Part shown: in pieces, positions 10,476 through 18,953 of the stretch
Layout of the letters: the number at the start of each line of letters is the position of its first letter
Numbering within the stretch: position 1 is the stretch's first letter
Source: Gemmatimonadaceae bacterium
GTDB taxonomy: Bacteria; Latescibacterota; UBA2968; UBA8231
Assembly: GCA_026706075.1 (NCBI GenBank)
Contig: JAPOZM010000098.1
Span: forward strand, 1-47,203
Length of the DNA stretch: 47,203 nt
Direction of reading: 5' to 3'
The notes under the pieces: generated by a model
Databases searched by the model: none
What the model was told of the DNA's origin: nothing
Seen by the model: the letters and a program-made list of their open reading frames with translations, nothing else
Position numbers and translations under genes: made by a program

Positions 10476-11641
10476 GCCGCCGTCTGGAACGGCTGCCAGT
10501 CCTCCCCCGCCGCCGCCGCCTGGCGCTCCAGCTCGCTGCGCCAGCCGACGACCTCGCCGGACTTGATGCGCTTGATGTCGTAGCCGGCGTAACGGTCCTC
10601 GAGGGTGTCGCCGAGCTTCTGGGTCTCGGCCCAGCGGTCCCAGGCGGTCTTCATCCAGTCGTGGGGCAGGGCCTCGCGCACCTCCGGGTCGAGCTGCCAG
10701 GCGCTGCGGGCGTCGGCCACGGTCGGCTCGCCGGTGGGGGGGCCGCCCCACTTGGTCCAGCCGATGGAGAGGGTGTTGCGCTCGCGGTCGGGGACGCAGT
10801 GGCCGGTGTGGATGGTGGCGCCGTTGCGGATGAGGGCCTCGCCGGCCTTGAGGCGGATGGCGGTCTGGCCGGGCAGGGGGTCCTCGCCGTTCCAGCTGGG
10901 GGTGTGGGGGACCCCCTTCTCCTTCATCGCCTTGGGCAGCAGCACGTCGTGCTCCAGGGGGGTGCGCCAGCGGTCGTGGGACCCCGGGATCAGCTCGTGG
11001 CACTCGTCGTCGGTCAGGGCCAGGAACATGCTCACCCCGTTGCGCTCGGCGATCGACTTGGCGTTGCTCTCCTGGATCTCCTTCCAGCGCTTGCGCTCCA
11101 CCTCCTCGGAGTACGCCTCGGGGCCCTCCGGCTCCTCGCCGCCCTGGGCCCGGTAGGGCCGGCCGGTGCCCCACCAGGTCGTGTCCCGGTGCCAGCCGAG
11201 CTTGTTCTCGCGCTTGCGGGGGTTGCACCACAGCAGCAGGCCCGAGAACGCCAGGTCCTCGCGCTGCAGCCCGCCGCACCAGGACTCGATGAAGGCCAGG
11301 AAGTCGTCGGAGCCGTGGAAGGCGGCGAAGTCCGGCTCCCCGAAGGCGGGGTGGACGAGGCCGCGGATTGCCCACGGCTCGTCCTCGGCGGCGCGGTGGA
11401 CGTAGCCCCGGGAGCAGTCGATGCGGTCGTACCCGTTCTCCGGGGCGCAGGCCTCGGTGACCCGGCGTCCGGCCTCGCGGAGGAGGGGGATCCACGGGTT
11501 GTCGACGAAGTCGGTGATGATCACGAAGCCGTGCTCCCGCAGGTGGGCCAGCCTCTCCGGCGTGGCGCCGGGAGCGGCGAGCTCGGGCATGGAGTCGGCG
11601 AAGGCGGGGGCGCGGTAGGTGGATGGCGAGTCGGCGGTCAT
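10472..11641 (-). CDS. PhyH-family Fe(II)/2-oxoglutarate dioxygenase heading the DNA repair operon
   Basis: A 389-residue phytanoyl-CoA dioxygenase family protein. The iron triad is visible as H151-x-D153 in LGWHRDTTWW and distal H278 in GATIHTGH, with a 2-oxoglutarate-binding arginine nearby (RERNTLSIGW). The central jelly-roll strand S-M-F-L-A-L-T-D and the I-P-G-S-H-D-R-W turn are typical. A charged insertion (about 165-200) is larger than usual. The ATG has a GGAAAGGGAAG ribosome-binding site. Its stop overlaps the nurA-like GTG start, so it should be co-transcribed with the nurA-herA-sbcDC genes although its substrate is unknown. The substrate could be a small molecule unrelated to DNA. 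Confidence 0.9.
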   Translation of the reverse strand: MTADSPSTYRAPAFADSMPELAAPGATPERLAHLREHGFVIITDFVDNPWIPLLREAGRRVTEACAPENGYDRIDCSRGYVHRAAEDEPWAIRGLVHPAFGEPDFAAFHGSDDFLAFIESWCGGLQREDLAFSGLLLWCNPRKRENKLGWHRDTTWWGTGRPYRAQGGEEPEGPEAYSEEVERKRWKEIQESNAKSIAERNGVSMFLALTDDECHELIPGSHDRWRTPLEHDVLLPKAMKEKGVPHTPSWNGEDPLPGQTAIRLKAGEALIRNGATIHTGHCVPDRERNTLSIGWTKWGGPPTGEPTVADARSAWQLDPEVREALPHDWMKTAWDRWAETQKLGDTLEDRYAGYDIKRIKSGEVVGWRSELERQAAAAGEDWQPFQTAA

Positions 11642-11735
11642 TTGCTTCCCTTTCCCCGAGAAGATGGGCGCTGCGGCGAATCGGCGTCGAAGGTATACGG
11701 GTTATGGCCCCGATGAAAGCGATTTCCCCCCCTGA

Positions 11736-12011
11736 TCCTGGCCCGCAGTCCGGCGCTGCTGGCGCCCGTGGCCGGCCAGGTCGAGGTGGGAGGGCTGGAA
11801 CCGGCCTTACCCTCAGCGCCTGTACGCGGTCCGAGACGGTGTCGTCTATCGTGCTGCGCCGACCAACCCAGGGGCCTCGTATCATGGTTTTCCCGAGCAC
11901 CCAGCGGGATTCCCGCGCACTCGTAGCGCGAGGGCCATCAAGCAGGAACTACTGCAACGGGCCAATCAGCAGGGATGCGAGAGGGAGGTGCGGCGATGGA
12001 TGAACTGGTAG
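11736..12011 (+). pseudogene. Remnant of a gene upstream of the metallopeptidase
   Basis: This frame is open from 11736 to a TAG at 12009-12011. From about 11805 it reads like real protein (GWNRPYPQRLYAVRDG, then a PTNPGASYHGFPE stretch and a basic, helical end finishing RRWMNW). It contains no ATG, GTG or TTG near its beginning, so no intact gene can be drawn. The fragment overlaps the start of the metallopeptidase gene by 16 bp, the kind of overlap seen in two-gene modules. My reading is that the 5' part of a small partner gene was lost. The stretch 11642-11735 before it shows nothing else I can name. Homology is not established. Confidence 0.4.
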
Positions 12012-13429
12012 CACGGTCATCCGACGGCGATATCGAGTTCGCACTGCACTGGCCAGCCGGAGGCTCCAGGACTTCAGCGGCCAACGCGACCAGGGGAAGC
12101 CTCAGGGTGAGCCTGCGGGGCAAGGCGGTCTGGTACGGCTCGGACGAGACCACGGGCTTCGAGTGGACGTGGATCGAGCTTCTGGAGTTTCTCGCAGAGT
12201 CCTGGCTGTACCTGGCCATCGAGGACGGGGCTCCCCTCGGCGTCGCTCTGGACACCGTCCCGCGGATGGTCGCAGCCTCCGAGATGGCGGTCGAGTCGGG
12301 CTCACCTCTGGGGTCTGACCTTGAGCGTGAGCGTGAGCAGCTTGAGGCATACCGCCTGACCCATGATCTGGCAGAAGCCGTGCAGGGAGCAGCGATGCCG
12401 CCGCTGTGGATCGTGAGAGACGGCAACACCGGCTGGGCGGCCTCGACGACGGCGACGGCGAAGGCCCCGTTCGACGAGCTGCTCGATGTCTTACGCAAAG
12501 TGGGGGACTGCATTGCGTCCAGGCTCAATGGCGTGTCCGACGCCCGGTCGCGCGAGGCGGTCCGGTCGTGGCATGCACGAAACAGCCATGACCGGCTGAA
12601 GGTCATCGAAGCTGCCACCGGGTACCCCTCGGAGCTTGTGGCCGAGGTCGAGTCGATCTTCTACTCCGAGGATGAGCGTGACTGGACCACGCCCCGCTCC
12701 GATGAACTCTTGGCCGCGGCGCGACTGGTCGGACCGCAGCCACGGACTACCTTGAGACCGATCCTTGGGGCCCTCAGGCGCGTACCGTTGTCCGACCAGT
12801 CAGACCTGGACCGAGCCTCCCAATACGCACTGACGGTGATAGCTGACACGCATGACGAGCCGCCGTTCATGCAGGGATACACGCTGGCCAGTTGGCTGCG
12901 AAGACAGCCGGAGGTCGTTCATCGCGGTGGACGCGTCGATCCCGAGCAGATCCTTGTGCCATGGAATGTGCCGCTCATCGACGCAAGTTTCGGGCTTGGG
13001 GACATAGACGCCATCGGGTGCTGGGGACCGAGTCACGGTCCAGCCGTGCTGCTGAACTCGGACGCTCGACACGCTGCGAGCTCAGCCCGAAGGAGAGCGA
13101 CGCTGGCGCACGAGATTTGTCACCTGCTGGTTGATCGCTCGAGTTCATTGCCGCTCGTTGACGTGCTCGGCGGCAGGACCGCCAGGCACGTCGAGCAGCG
13201 GGCCCGCGCCTTCGCTGCCGAGTTGCTGTTACCCCGCGAGATCGCCGGACAGATGCTCTCGGATCATGAAGGCAATGAAGATCGCGCCGCACGGTCACTC
13301 CGTTCGCGATTCGGTGTGAGCTCGGAACTGCTCGCATGGCAGGCAAAGAACTCCGGATACCGGCTCGGGTCTCAAACACGGCAGTTCTTGTCCAAACTGG
13401 TAAGCAACCCTTCCGAATTCCGTTGGTGA
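11996..13429 (+). CDS. ImmA/IrrE-type zinc metallopeptidase (M78-like) with large N-terminal domain
   Basis: A 477-residue protein. The C-terminal third is an ImmA/IrrE-like peptidase: the zinc motif HEICH (H372, E373, H376) and the downstream glutamate in RARAFAAELLLPREI (E409). Such peptidases cleave repressors or antitoxins in mobile-element and stress systems. The N-terminal 330 residues do not match a domain I recognise; a Trp-rich piece (FEWTWIELLEFLAESWLYL) may bind a partner. The start at 11996 is set by GGAGGT with 6-nt spacing, preferred over an ATG 21 bp upstream. Base composition is visibly less GC-rich at third positions than the flanking genes, suggesting transfer. Both neighbours on this strand appear broken. 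Confidence 0.8.
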   Translation: MDELVARSSDGDIEFALHWPAGGSRTSAANATRGSLRVSLRGKAVWYGSDETTGFEWTWIELLEFLAESWLYLAIEDGAPLGVALDTVPRMVAASEMAVESGSPLGSDLEREREQLEAYRLTHDLAEAVQGAAMPPLWIVRDGNTGWAASTTATAKAPFDELLDVLRKVGDCIASRLNGVSDARSREAVRSWHARNSHDRLKVIEAATGYPSELVAEVESIFYSEDERDWTTPRSDELLAAARLVGPQPRTTLRPILGALRRVPLSDQSDLDRASQYALTVIADTHDEPPFMQGYTLASWLRRQPEVVHRGGRVDPEQILVPWNVPLIDASFGLGDIDAIGCWGPSHGPAVLLNSDARHAASSARRRATLAHEICHLLVDRSSSLPLVDVLGGRTARHVEQRARAFAAELLLPREIAGQMLSDHEGNEDRAARSLRSRFGVSSELLAWQAKNSGYRLGSQTRQFLSKLVSNPSEFRW

Positions 13430-13632
13430 TTGATCCCTACGAAGCGTCCGCGTTGGCGAAGATGACAAACGGTGCAATGGCGTAGTCCATCCTGACCCGG
13501 TCCATCCAGAGGCTCCGCGGCGCCCCGAACGTAGAGCTGAGTGCTGGAGTCACAGCCGATCCGGCTGCGGTTGGCGGCCACCAAGGAGTGGACCTCTACT
13601 CCCTGCGGTTCCGGCCTGCGGCGGCTGGGTAG
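13426..13632 (+). pseudogene. Possible third gene of the peptidase module, interrupted by TAG
   Basis: A GTG at 13426 overlaps the metallopeptidase stop (GTGA). The frame runs 19 codons (starting VIDPYEASALAKM) to a TAG at 13483-13485. The same frame then stays open for 48 codons with protein-like content (SILTRSIQRLRGAPNVEL, ending LRFRPAAAG) to a TAG at 13630. One nonsense codon would explain it as a decayed gene. Nothing in it is recognisable. The coupling overlap is the main support, and the frame may be chance. Confidence 0.25.
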
Positions 13633-13672
13633 AGGGTCAGCCGGCCTTCCGGCCCGGCCCCATCCGCAATGA

Positions 13673-14620
13673 TCAGGGTGTTGCCGCCGTCTCGCCGTGA
13701 AGCGATCTGTCCCTGACCTCGACGCTGTGGATGTCGTCTTTCCCTGCCTTCCTGATCTCCTTGGCCAGGGAGGTCGGCTTGACCGCCTTCCTCAGCCAGG
13801 CATCGATCACGATGAGGGCGCTTCCGTCGGCCTCTCTCCGAACCTCCGCGACCTGCCAGCGCCTGGCTCTGGCGTCCAATGCCGGAGTTGCGGCTTTCCT
13901 GGCCGCATCGACCCTGGAAGTGTGCACCTCGATCCGGGAGTTCCAGGCGGTCTCCGTGGCCCTGGCTCCGGACTGCTGAGTCAACTCCCCGGTGGGTACG
14001 ATTCTCCATCCGGACAGAGTTGGCGGCTTCGCCCCGAAGTTGATCTTCCACAAGGCGAGAGATATGGCGACGAACGTCAGGGATGCGAGATAGGCCACCG
14101 TGGTGAGCTGGGTGCCGGCGGCCAGGCCGATGCCGATGGCCATGAACATGTACACGGCATCTATCGGCTCGTCGAGGGAGGTCCGGAAGCGGACCGCCGC
14201 CACGATGCCGGCCAGGCTGAAGGCGAGGGCCAGGCTGCCCTTGACGAGAAAGACAACCAGGGCGATGGAGACAGGCACCACGAGCAGGGTCTGTGCAAAG
14301 GCCTGACTGTATTTCTTGGGCGGCCTCGTCCAGCAGTATACCCAGGAAATGGGGAGGGTGACGGCGAAAGCCAGCACCATGGCGACCACGACCGGAATGG
14401 TGTGTGCGGGATCGATGAGCCGCGCCACCCCCTTCTGGATATACCCGAGGGGATAGGGAACGGTGTCGGTCCCGGGGACCAGGCCCTTGGCGACGAAGAT
14501 GCGTTCACGCTCCAGGGCGACGTAGTGGAGAATCTCCGGGAAGAGGTGAAAGACGCCGCTGAGCGCCAGAAGCCAGGCGGCGTAGTAGACCACGAGCCGT
14601 ACGATGATGTTCTTGAGCAT
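13673..14620 (-). CDS. DUF4956 domain membrane protein
   Basis: A 315-residue inner-membrane protein, last gene of the eight-gene operon. Hydrophobic segments lie near residues 5-27, 76-98, 110-132 and 155-190. The conserved DUF4956 core is FSLAGIVAAVRFRTSLDEP followed by DAVYMFMAIGIGLAAG. A soluble C-terminal half (about 200-315) has an alpha/beta look (ALIVIDAWLR, DDIHSVEVRD). In other bacteria DUF4956 proteins sit beside polyphosphate-polymerase-like VTC domains and CotH-type kinases (family knowledge). Here the neighbour 20 bp upstream is a kinase-like/barrel fusion, a parallel pairing. AGGGAG precedes the ATG. Molecular function is unknown. Confidence 0.85.
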   Translation of the reverse strand: MLKNIIVRLVVYYAAWLLALSGVFHLFPEILHYVALERERIFVAKGLVPGTDTVPYPLGYIQKGVARLIDPAHTIPVVVAMVLAFAVTLPISWVYCWTRPPKKYSQAFAQTLLVVPVSIALVVFLVKGSLALAFSLAGIVAAVRFRTSLDEPIDAVYMFMAIGIGLAAGTQLTTVAYLASLTFVAISLALWKINFGAKPPTLSGWRIVPTGELTQQSGARATETAWNSRIEVHTSRVDAARKAATPALDARARRWQVAEVRREADGSALIVIDAWLRKAVKPTSLAKEIRKAGKDDIHSVEVRDRSLHGETAATP

Positions 14621-14640
14621 CTGAATCTCCCTGATCTTGG

Positions 14641-17346
14641 CTAGAACGTGAGACCGGCGCGCACGTAGACCCCCGTCAGGTCATCGCCGCTGACGGCGGC
14701 CACGCTCAACGTCTGCAGGCGTTGGAGGAAGGACATCCACAGTCCGCCCCCGAACCCCGTGTGCCAGCTGTCGGCACCGTCCGGATCCCCGGAGTGGAAC
14801 ACCCGGCCGGCGTCGGCCGCACCGAAGACGCCCGCCTCACCCGGAAACAGAAGCCGGATCCTCGCCAGCGCCAGGCGCAGCTCGGCATTCCCGTACAGCG
14901 AAGCCTCTCCGGCGAACCGGTTCTTGCGGAAGCCGCGCAAGCTGCCGTCCGATGCACCGCCCCCGGTCAGGCCCGGCCCGCCCAGAAAGGCGCTCTCGTG
15001 GAAGGGGAAGTCACCCCACACCTTCCTGCCGCCGGCCCGCAGGGCCAGGGTCGGGCTGGTGGGAACGGGGGCCGTCAGGTAGGCGCGCGTCTCCCCGTCC
15101 ATGCTGGCGAAGGACGACTCCACATCCCAGACTCCGGGGTAGAGGGCCCCGGCCGCCCTGACCAGGACACCCCGCGTGGCGTACCCCGAGTTGTCCCGCC
15201 CGTCGTAGATGATCTCGCCCTGAGCCCCCGCCTGGCCGAAGGAACCGGTGCCGTACCACGGCCGATCACCGGAAGCGATGAACTTCCCCTCGTTCGAGCC
15301 GAGCGGCGTGTCCGAGTACTTGATGACCGGTCCGATGCCGACGGTCCACTCCGGGCGCGGCGGTTCCCGGACGCCGTGGGACCCGTCCCCCTGGCGCCTT
15401 CTCGCACCGAACTCCAGGGATGGGGCGAAGGCGAAGTGGTTCTGCTCGACCTCGTAGAAGGAAGCTGGTTGGGGGATCTCCGTTGCATTGCCCGGCCCGT
15501 TGAAGCGGATCACCTGGATCCCGGAGTACTTGAGCCTGACCTTCGCATCCAGGCCCGACACCGATCGCCGGAAGGTCCCCGTATAGGCGACGAACGGCTC
15601 GAGCCGATGGACGGCCAGCCCGGCGTTGAGGGAATGACTGGAGGCGAAGGGGTCCTTGCGATAGCCGAAGTACTGCCTGCTGGCCACACCTCCCACGAAC
15701 ACGCCCAGATCCGGGGTTGCCACGAAGATGGGGAAGGCCATGGTCTGCAGACCCCAGTCCAGTGCGTACCGGGCCCGCAGGACAGGTGCGGGAGGACGCT
15801 TGTAAGGGCTCTCGTCAACCCTGGCTCCCCCACCCTTGATGAACCGGTTCTTCCCGCGGGAGTCGTAGAAGCGGGTCTTCGAGGCGCCGGCCCGGGATGA
15901 GTTCGTGAAGCTGTCGTCTCCGCCTCCGCCATCGACGCGAAGGGTGATGCGCCCCGCGCCCCCCGAGATCTCCGCGCTGTCGTCTCCCCCCCGGAGGTAT
16001 ATCCGGACCTCGCGGGTTTCCCGCGGACTGAACGTCCTCCGGAAGTAGGGGGCCGATCTCCTGCCGCCGGGCCCCTCCATCAAGCCGATCCGGACCGCGA
16101 GCTCGCCCCCCGGCATGTGCTCACACTCGACGTACTCGTCCTTGTCGGTCGCCTGGATCTCCGCCTCGCGGGTGATCAGCTCGTAGTAGCGGCCGGCGAA
16201 CTCGGGCAGGTCGTCCCGCCTCGACTTCAGCGCCCCGGTGAGTTCGGCGCCGATCATCTGGTAGTAGGGCTTCGGCAGCCTCCGGACCGCCTCCTCGATG
16301 ACCGCGTCGGGCAGGTTGCCGAGGAACTCCGCCACCACCGAGTCCCACGCCGCCCTGTCCAGCTCGACGAGGTACTCGCGGTCCATCTCCCACCCCGTGG
16401 TCGTCAGGCCCACCAGGCTCGGGTACTCTCCGCCGAACTCGATCTGTCTGGGGAGGGCCCTGCGGGCTACGGCCATGAAGACGCCGTCGAGATCGATGAA
16501 CGCCTGGTCGCGGTCCTCCGGGATCACCACCCAGGTGTAACAGTCCCCGGCCGGGAACCGCGCCCACCTCCACTGGCCGAAGTGGCGGTCCTTGTCCCCG
16601 ATGAGGAAGTCCATCAGCTTCGCCTTCAGGTAGGCGCGGGCATCGACCCGGTTGCACGGGCTCTTCTCCATGCGCTCCCACAACCTCTCCGTGCCGCTGA
16701 TCTTGCGCGACCCGGCAAAACCGGGCGTATCGCCCAATCCTTCGGAAGGGTGTTCCTGCAGCGTTCCGATGAGGCCGGCGAACTCCTCGCGGTACTCCCC
16801 CAGCCTGGGATCGTCCGGGATGACCACGAGGGTGTGTCTGGAGTGAAGGATGCCGGTGGCCTCCATCAGCGGATCGGTGACCAGCGCCCCGGTGGGCAGG
16901 AGCGAGGCGATCAGGTCCTGCAGCAGGTCGTCGGCGATCGTGCCCTTGAGCTCGTCCCAGATCCGCTTGGTGGGATCCTTGTCCAGGGAGCGAACGGTGT
17001 AGCGGCGGCCGTCCTCCCCGGTGAAGTGGAGCGAGATCGACTGCCCGAACCCGCCGGTGCGCAGCGGCGTCAGGCCGCCGCCGACGCTGTCGAGGTCGAG
17101 GACCTCCACCTCGATGGGGGTGGTCCACAGGTCCCGGTAGTCGCTGCCGTAGAGCCATCGCTTGAGCGGCCCCGCCCGGAACCTCTCCCCGGGAACCACC
17201 GCGTGGGTCTTCGCCCCCTCCGGGGGGATGGAGCGGTGGATCCGCCACCCCGGGGGAGGGGGATCTTCCCGGGGCGCGGCTTCCGCCGAACCGAAGAGCA
17301 GAGCGGCCAGCGAGAGAATGGCGGCGTTCTTCCTGGGAAATTGCAT
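14641..17346 (-). CDS. Outer-membrane barrel protein with N-terminal kinase-like domain
   Basis: A 901-residue exported protein. Residues 1-24 are a signal peptide (ILSLAALLFGSAEAA). Residues about 95-430 look like a protein-kinase-like or HipA/lipid-kinase-like fold: a nucleotide-binding strand YTVRSLDKD, a catalytic DKDRHFGQW (D251, D253, H255) and a metal-site PEDRDQAF (D278, D280). A Gly/Asp-rich beta region (about 490-560, with GGDDSAEI and GGGDDSF) links to a C-terminal BamA/Omp85-type surface-antigen barrel ending in V-R-A-G-L-T-F. The start ATG at 17346 has AGGAAGG upstream; longer frames lack a signal peptide. It follows the AMP-ligase by 23 bp. Whether the kinase-like part is active outside the cytoplasm is open. 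Confidence 0.8.
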   Translation of the reverse strand: MQFPRKNAAILSLAALLFGSAEAAPREDPPPPGWRIHRSIPPEGAKTHAVVPGERFRAGPLKRWLYGSDYRDLWTTPIEVEVLDLDSVGGGLTPLRTGGFGQSISLHFTGEDGRRYTVRSLDKDPTKRIWDELKGTIADDLLQDLIASLLPTGALVTDPLMEATGILHSRHTLVVIPDDPRLGEYREEFAGLIGTLQEHPSEGLGDTPGFAGSRKISGTERLWERMEKSPCNRVDARAYLKAKLMDFLIGDKDRHFGQWRWARFPAGDCYTWVVIPEDRDQAFIDLDGVFMAVARRALPRQIEFGGEYPSLVGLTTTGWEMDREYLVELDRAAWDSVVAEFLGNLPDAVIEEAVRRLPKPYYQMIGAELTGALKSRRDDLPEFAGRYYELITREAEIQATDKDEYVECEHMPGGELAVRIGLMEGPGGRRSAPYFRRTFSPRETREVRIYLRGGDDSAEISGGAGRITLRVDGGGGDDSFTNSSRAGASKTRFYDSRGKNRFIKGGGARVDESPYKRPPAPVLRARYALDWGLQTMAFPIFVATPDLGVFVGGVASRQYFGYRKDPFASSHSLNAGLAVHRLEPFVAYTGTFRRSVSGLDAKVRLKYSGIQVIRFNGPGNATEIPQPASFYEVEQNHFAFAPSLEFGARRRQGDGSHGVREPPRPEWTVGIGPVIKYSDTPLGSNEGKFIASGDRPWYGTGSFGQAGAQGEIIYDGRDNSGYATRGVLVRAAGALYPGVWDVESSFASMDGETRAYLTAPVPTSPTLALRAGGRKVWGDFPFHESAFLGGPGLTGGGASDGSLRGFRKNRFAGEASLYGNAELRLALARIRLLFPGEAGVFGAADAGRVFHSGDPDGADSWHTGFGGGLWMSFLQRLQTLSVAAVSGDDLTGVYVRAGLTF

Positions 17347-17369
17347 TGAGCCTTCCTGTTCAGATGTGG

Positions 17370-18953
17370 TCAGTTGCCATGGCGCTCGAGTGCCTTCTTG
17401 AGCGCGGGGTAGTCGACTTTCGCGTTGTGGCGGCGATCGACCGGTATTCGTGCCAACCGCACGACCCGGTCGAGCTGTGCCCAGCACAGAATCTCCTTCA
17501 CGCGCCGCTCCGCGTCCGCCGGCGCCCCTGCCCCCAATTGCACCGCCAGGAGGCGCTCGCCACTGTGCCTGGCGAGCGCGCTCCTTTCGATCCAGGCCAG
17601 CTGGCTTGCTGCGCACTCGGCGGCGAAGGGATAGATCGTGCCGCGTTCGTCCCGGATGACGGCGCCGGCGCGTCCCAGGAGCCACAGCCGGCCTCCGCCG
17701 TCGAGGCAGCCGGCGTCGCCGGTGCGGTGCCAGACCTCACCCTCGACCCGGAACTTGGTCTCCTCGTCGCCGATGCCGTCCAGGTAGCCGGCCAGTACAT
17801 GGGGACCGCTTACCACGATCTCGCCGCCCCGCTCCGCAGGCAACGCGCGTTCGGCGAATTCCCGTGCGTCCATCGCTGGAAGGGTCTCGCCCCAGCGGTT
17901 GTCCAGAATGCGCAACTCGATCCGGTGTACCGGTCTTCCCACCAGAAGCCCTTTCCCGGCATACATGGCGTCCAGGTCGGCGGGTTCCGCTTCGTCCCAA
18001 TCGAGGTGAGCGATGGGCTCCGCCTCGGTCGAGCCGTAGACGACGATCACCCGGCCCCGCGGCATCGCCGAACGGAGCTCCCGCAGGAGCCGGGGGAAGA
18101 CGGGAGCGCCGCCGGTGTAGAGCTTCTCGAGCGTGCCGAGGCCCGTCTCACCGCTCTCAGCTCCATGGAGCAGCCTGGCGTACAGCGCCGGGGATCCGGC
18201 GGTCCGGGTGACGCGGTGACGCTTGAGCTGCTCGAGGATCGGAGCCGGCTCCACGAAGCCGGGACGCCGGAGGTCGCACCGTGGTATGACCGTCGTCACC
18301 CCCGAGGCCAGATTGGCGAGCACGAAGACCGGCAGGGTGGCGAGGTCGACTTCGCCAGGCTCCAGTTCGATGGACTCGGCCAGGACCTCGTGCTGCGCCA
18401 ACAGAAAACCGTGGCTGCGGACCACCGCCTTCGGCACTCCGGTGCTGCCGCTGGTAAAGGTGAGAAGGGCGTCGTGCGACGATTCGCAGGCAGCGACCGG
18501 GTTCAGGGGCTCGAAGTTGTCGAGCCTGGACCACCGGGTCGCACCAGGGGCCCAGCCCGCGGTCACGAAGTGCCGTTCGATCCGACGCAGACCTCCACAG
18601 GCGAACCGCAGGATGTGTGCCCGGGCGGGGCCGACGAACGCCCTGGGACGGGCGATGCCGCAGCACTGCTCGATGTGCCGGCGTCCGGCCGAGGGATCCA
18701 GGACGGTGGCGACCAGGCCGAGACGGAAGACCGCCAGGAGGATGACGTAGAGCTCCATGGACATCGGCTGGAACACGAGGATTCGATCCCCCTCGTGGAG
18801 CCTGGCCGAGTGCAGCAGTGCGGCGGCCCTGGCCGAGCGGTCCGCCATCTGGCCAAAGGTGAGGGCGCGCGCGCCCCCTCCCGCCGCCTCGACGATGGCG
18901 GGCTCCTCGGGCCGCTCGGCGGCCCGATCGATCAGGACCTGGCTGATGTTCAT
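17370..18953 (-). CDS. AMP-forming acyl ligase, OleC-like
   Basis: A 527-residue ANL-superfamily adenylating enzyme. The phosphate loop is TSGSTGVPKAVVR (167-179; the usual PKG is PKA). Further motifs are YGSTEAEP, the HRTGDAG hinge region and a C-terminal catalytic-lysine motif RHNAKVDY (K512). LATLPVFVLANLASGVTTVIP and the RHNAK ending resemble OleC-type beta-lactone synthetases and fatty-acid CoA ligases that act on lipid substrates. It would activate a carboxylate with ATP in the cytosol. The ATG overlaps the GNAT stop (ATGA). No acyl carrier protein or thiolase gene is nearby, so classic olefin synthesis is unlikely. Substrate unknown. Confidence 0.85.
   Translation of the reverse strand: MNISQVLIDRAAERPEEPAIVEAAGGGARALTFGQMADRSARAAALLHSARLHEGDRILVFQPMSMELYVILLAVFRLGLVATVLDPSAGRRHIEQCCGIARPRAFVGPARAHILRFACGGLRRIERHFVTAGWAPGATRWSRLDNFEPLNPVAACESSHDALLTFTSGSTGVPKAVVRSHGFLLAQHEVLAESIELEPGEVDLATLPVFVLANLASGVTTVIPRCDLRRPGFVEPAPILEQLKRHRVTRTAGSPALYARLLHGAESGETGLGTLEKLYTGGAPVFPRLLRELRSAMPRGRVIVVYGSTEAEPIAHLDWDEAEPADLDAMYAGKGLLVGRPVHRIELRILDNRWGETLPAMDAREFAERALPAERGGEIVVSGPHVLAGYLDGIGDEETKFRVEGEVWHRTGDAGCLDGGGRLWLLGRAGAVIRDERGTIYPFAAECAASQLAWIERSALARHSGERLLAVQLGAGAPADAERRVKEILCWAQLDRVVRLARIPVDRRHNAKVDYPALKKALERHGN

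Noticed and set aside
13620..13672. Terminator for the eight-gene operon in the GGCCGGAAGGCCGG-rich stretch.
   Set aside because: The pairing is imperfect and no T-run follows on the minus strand, so it is not listed as a feature.
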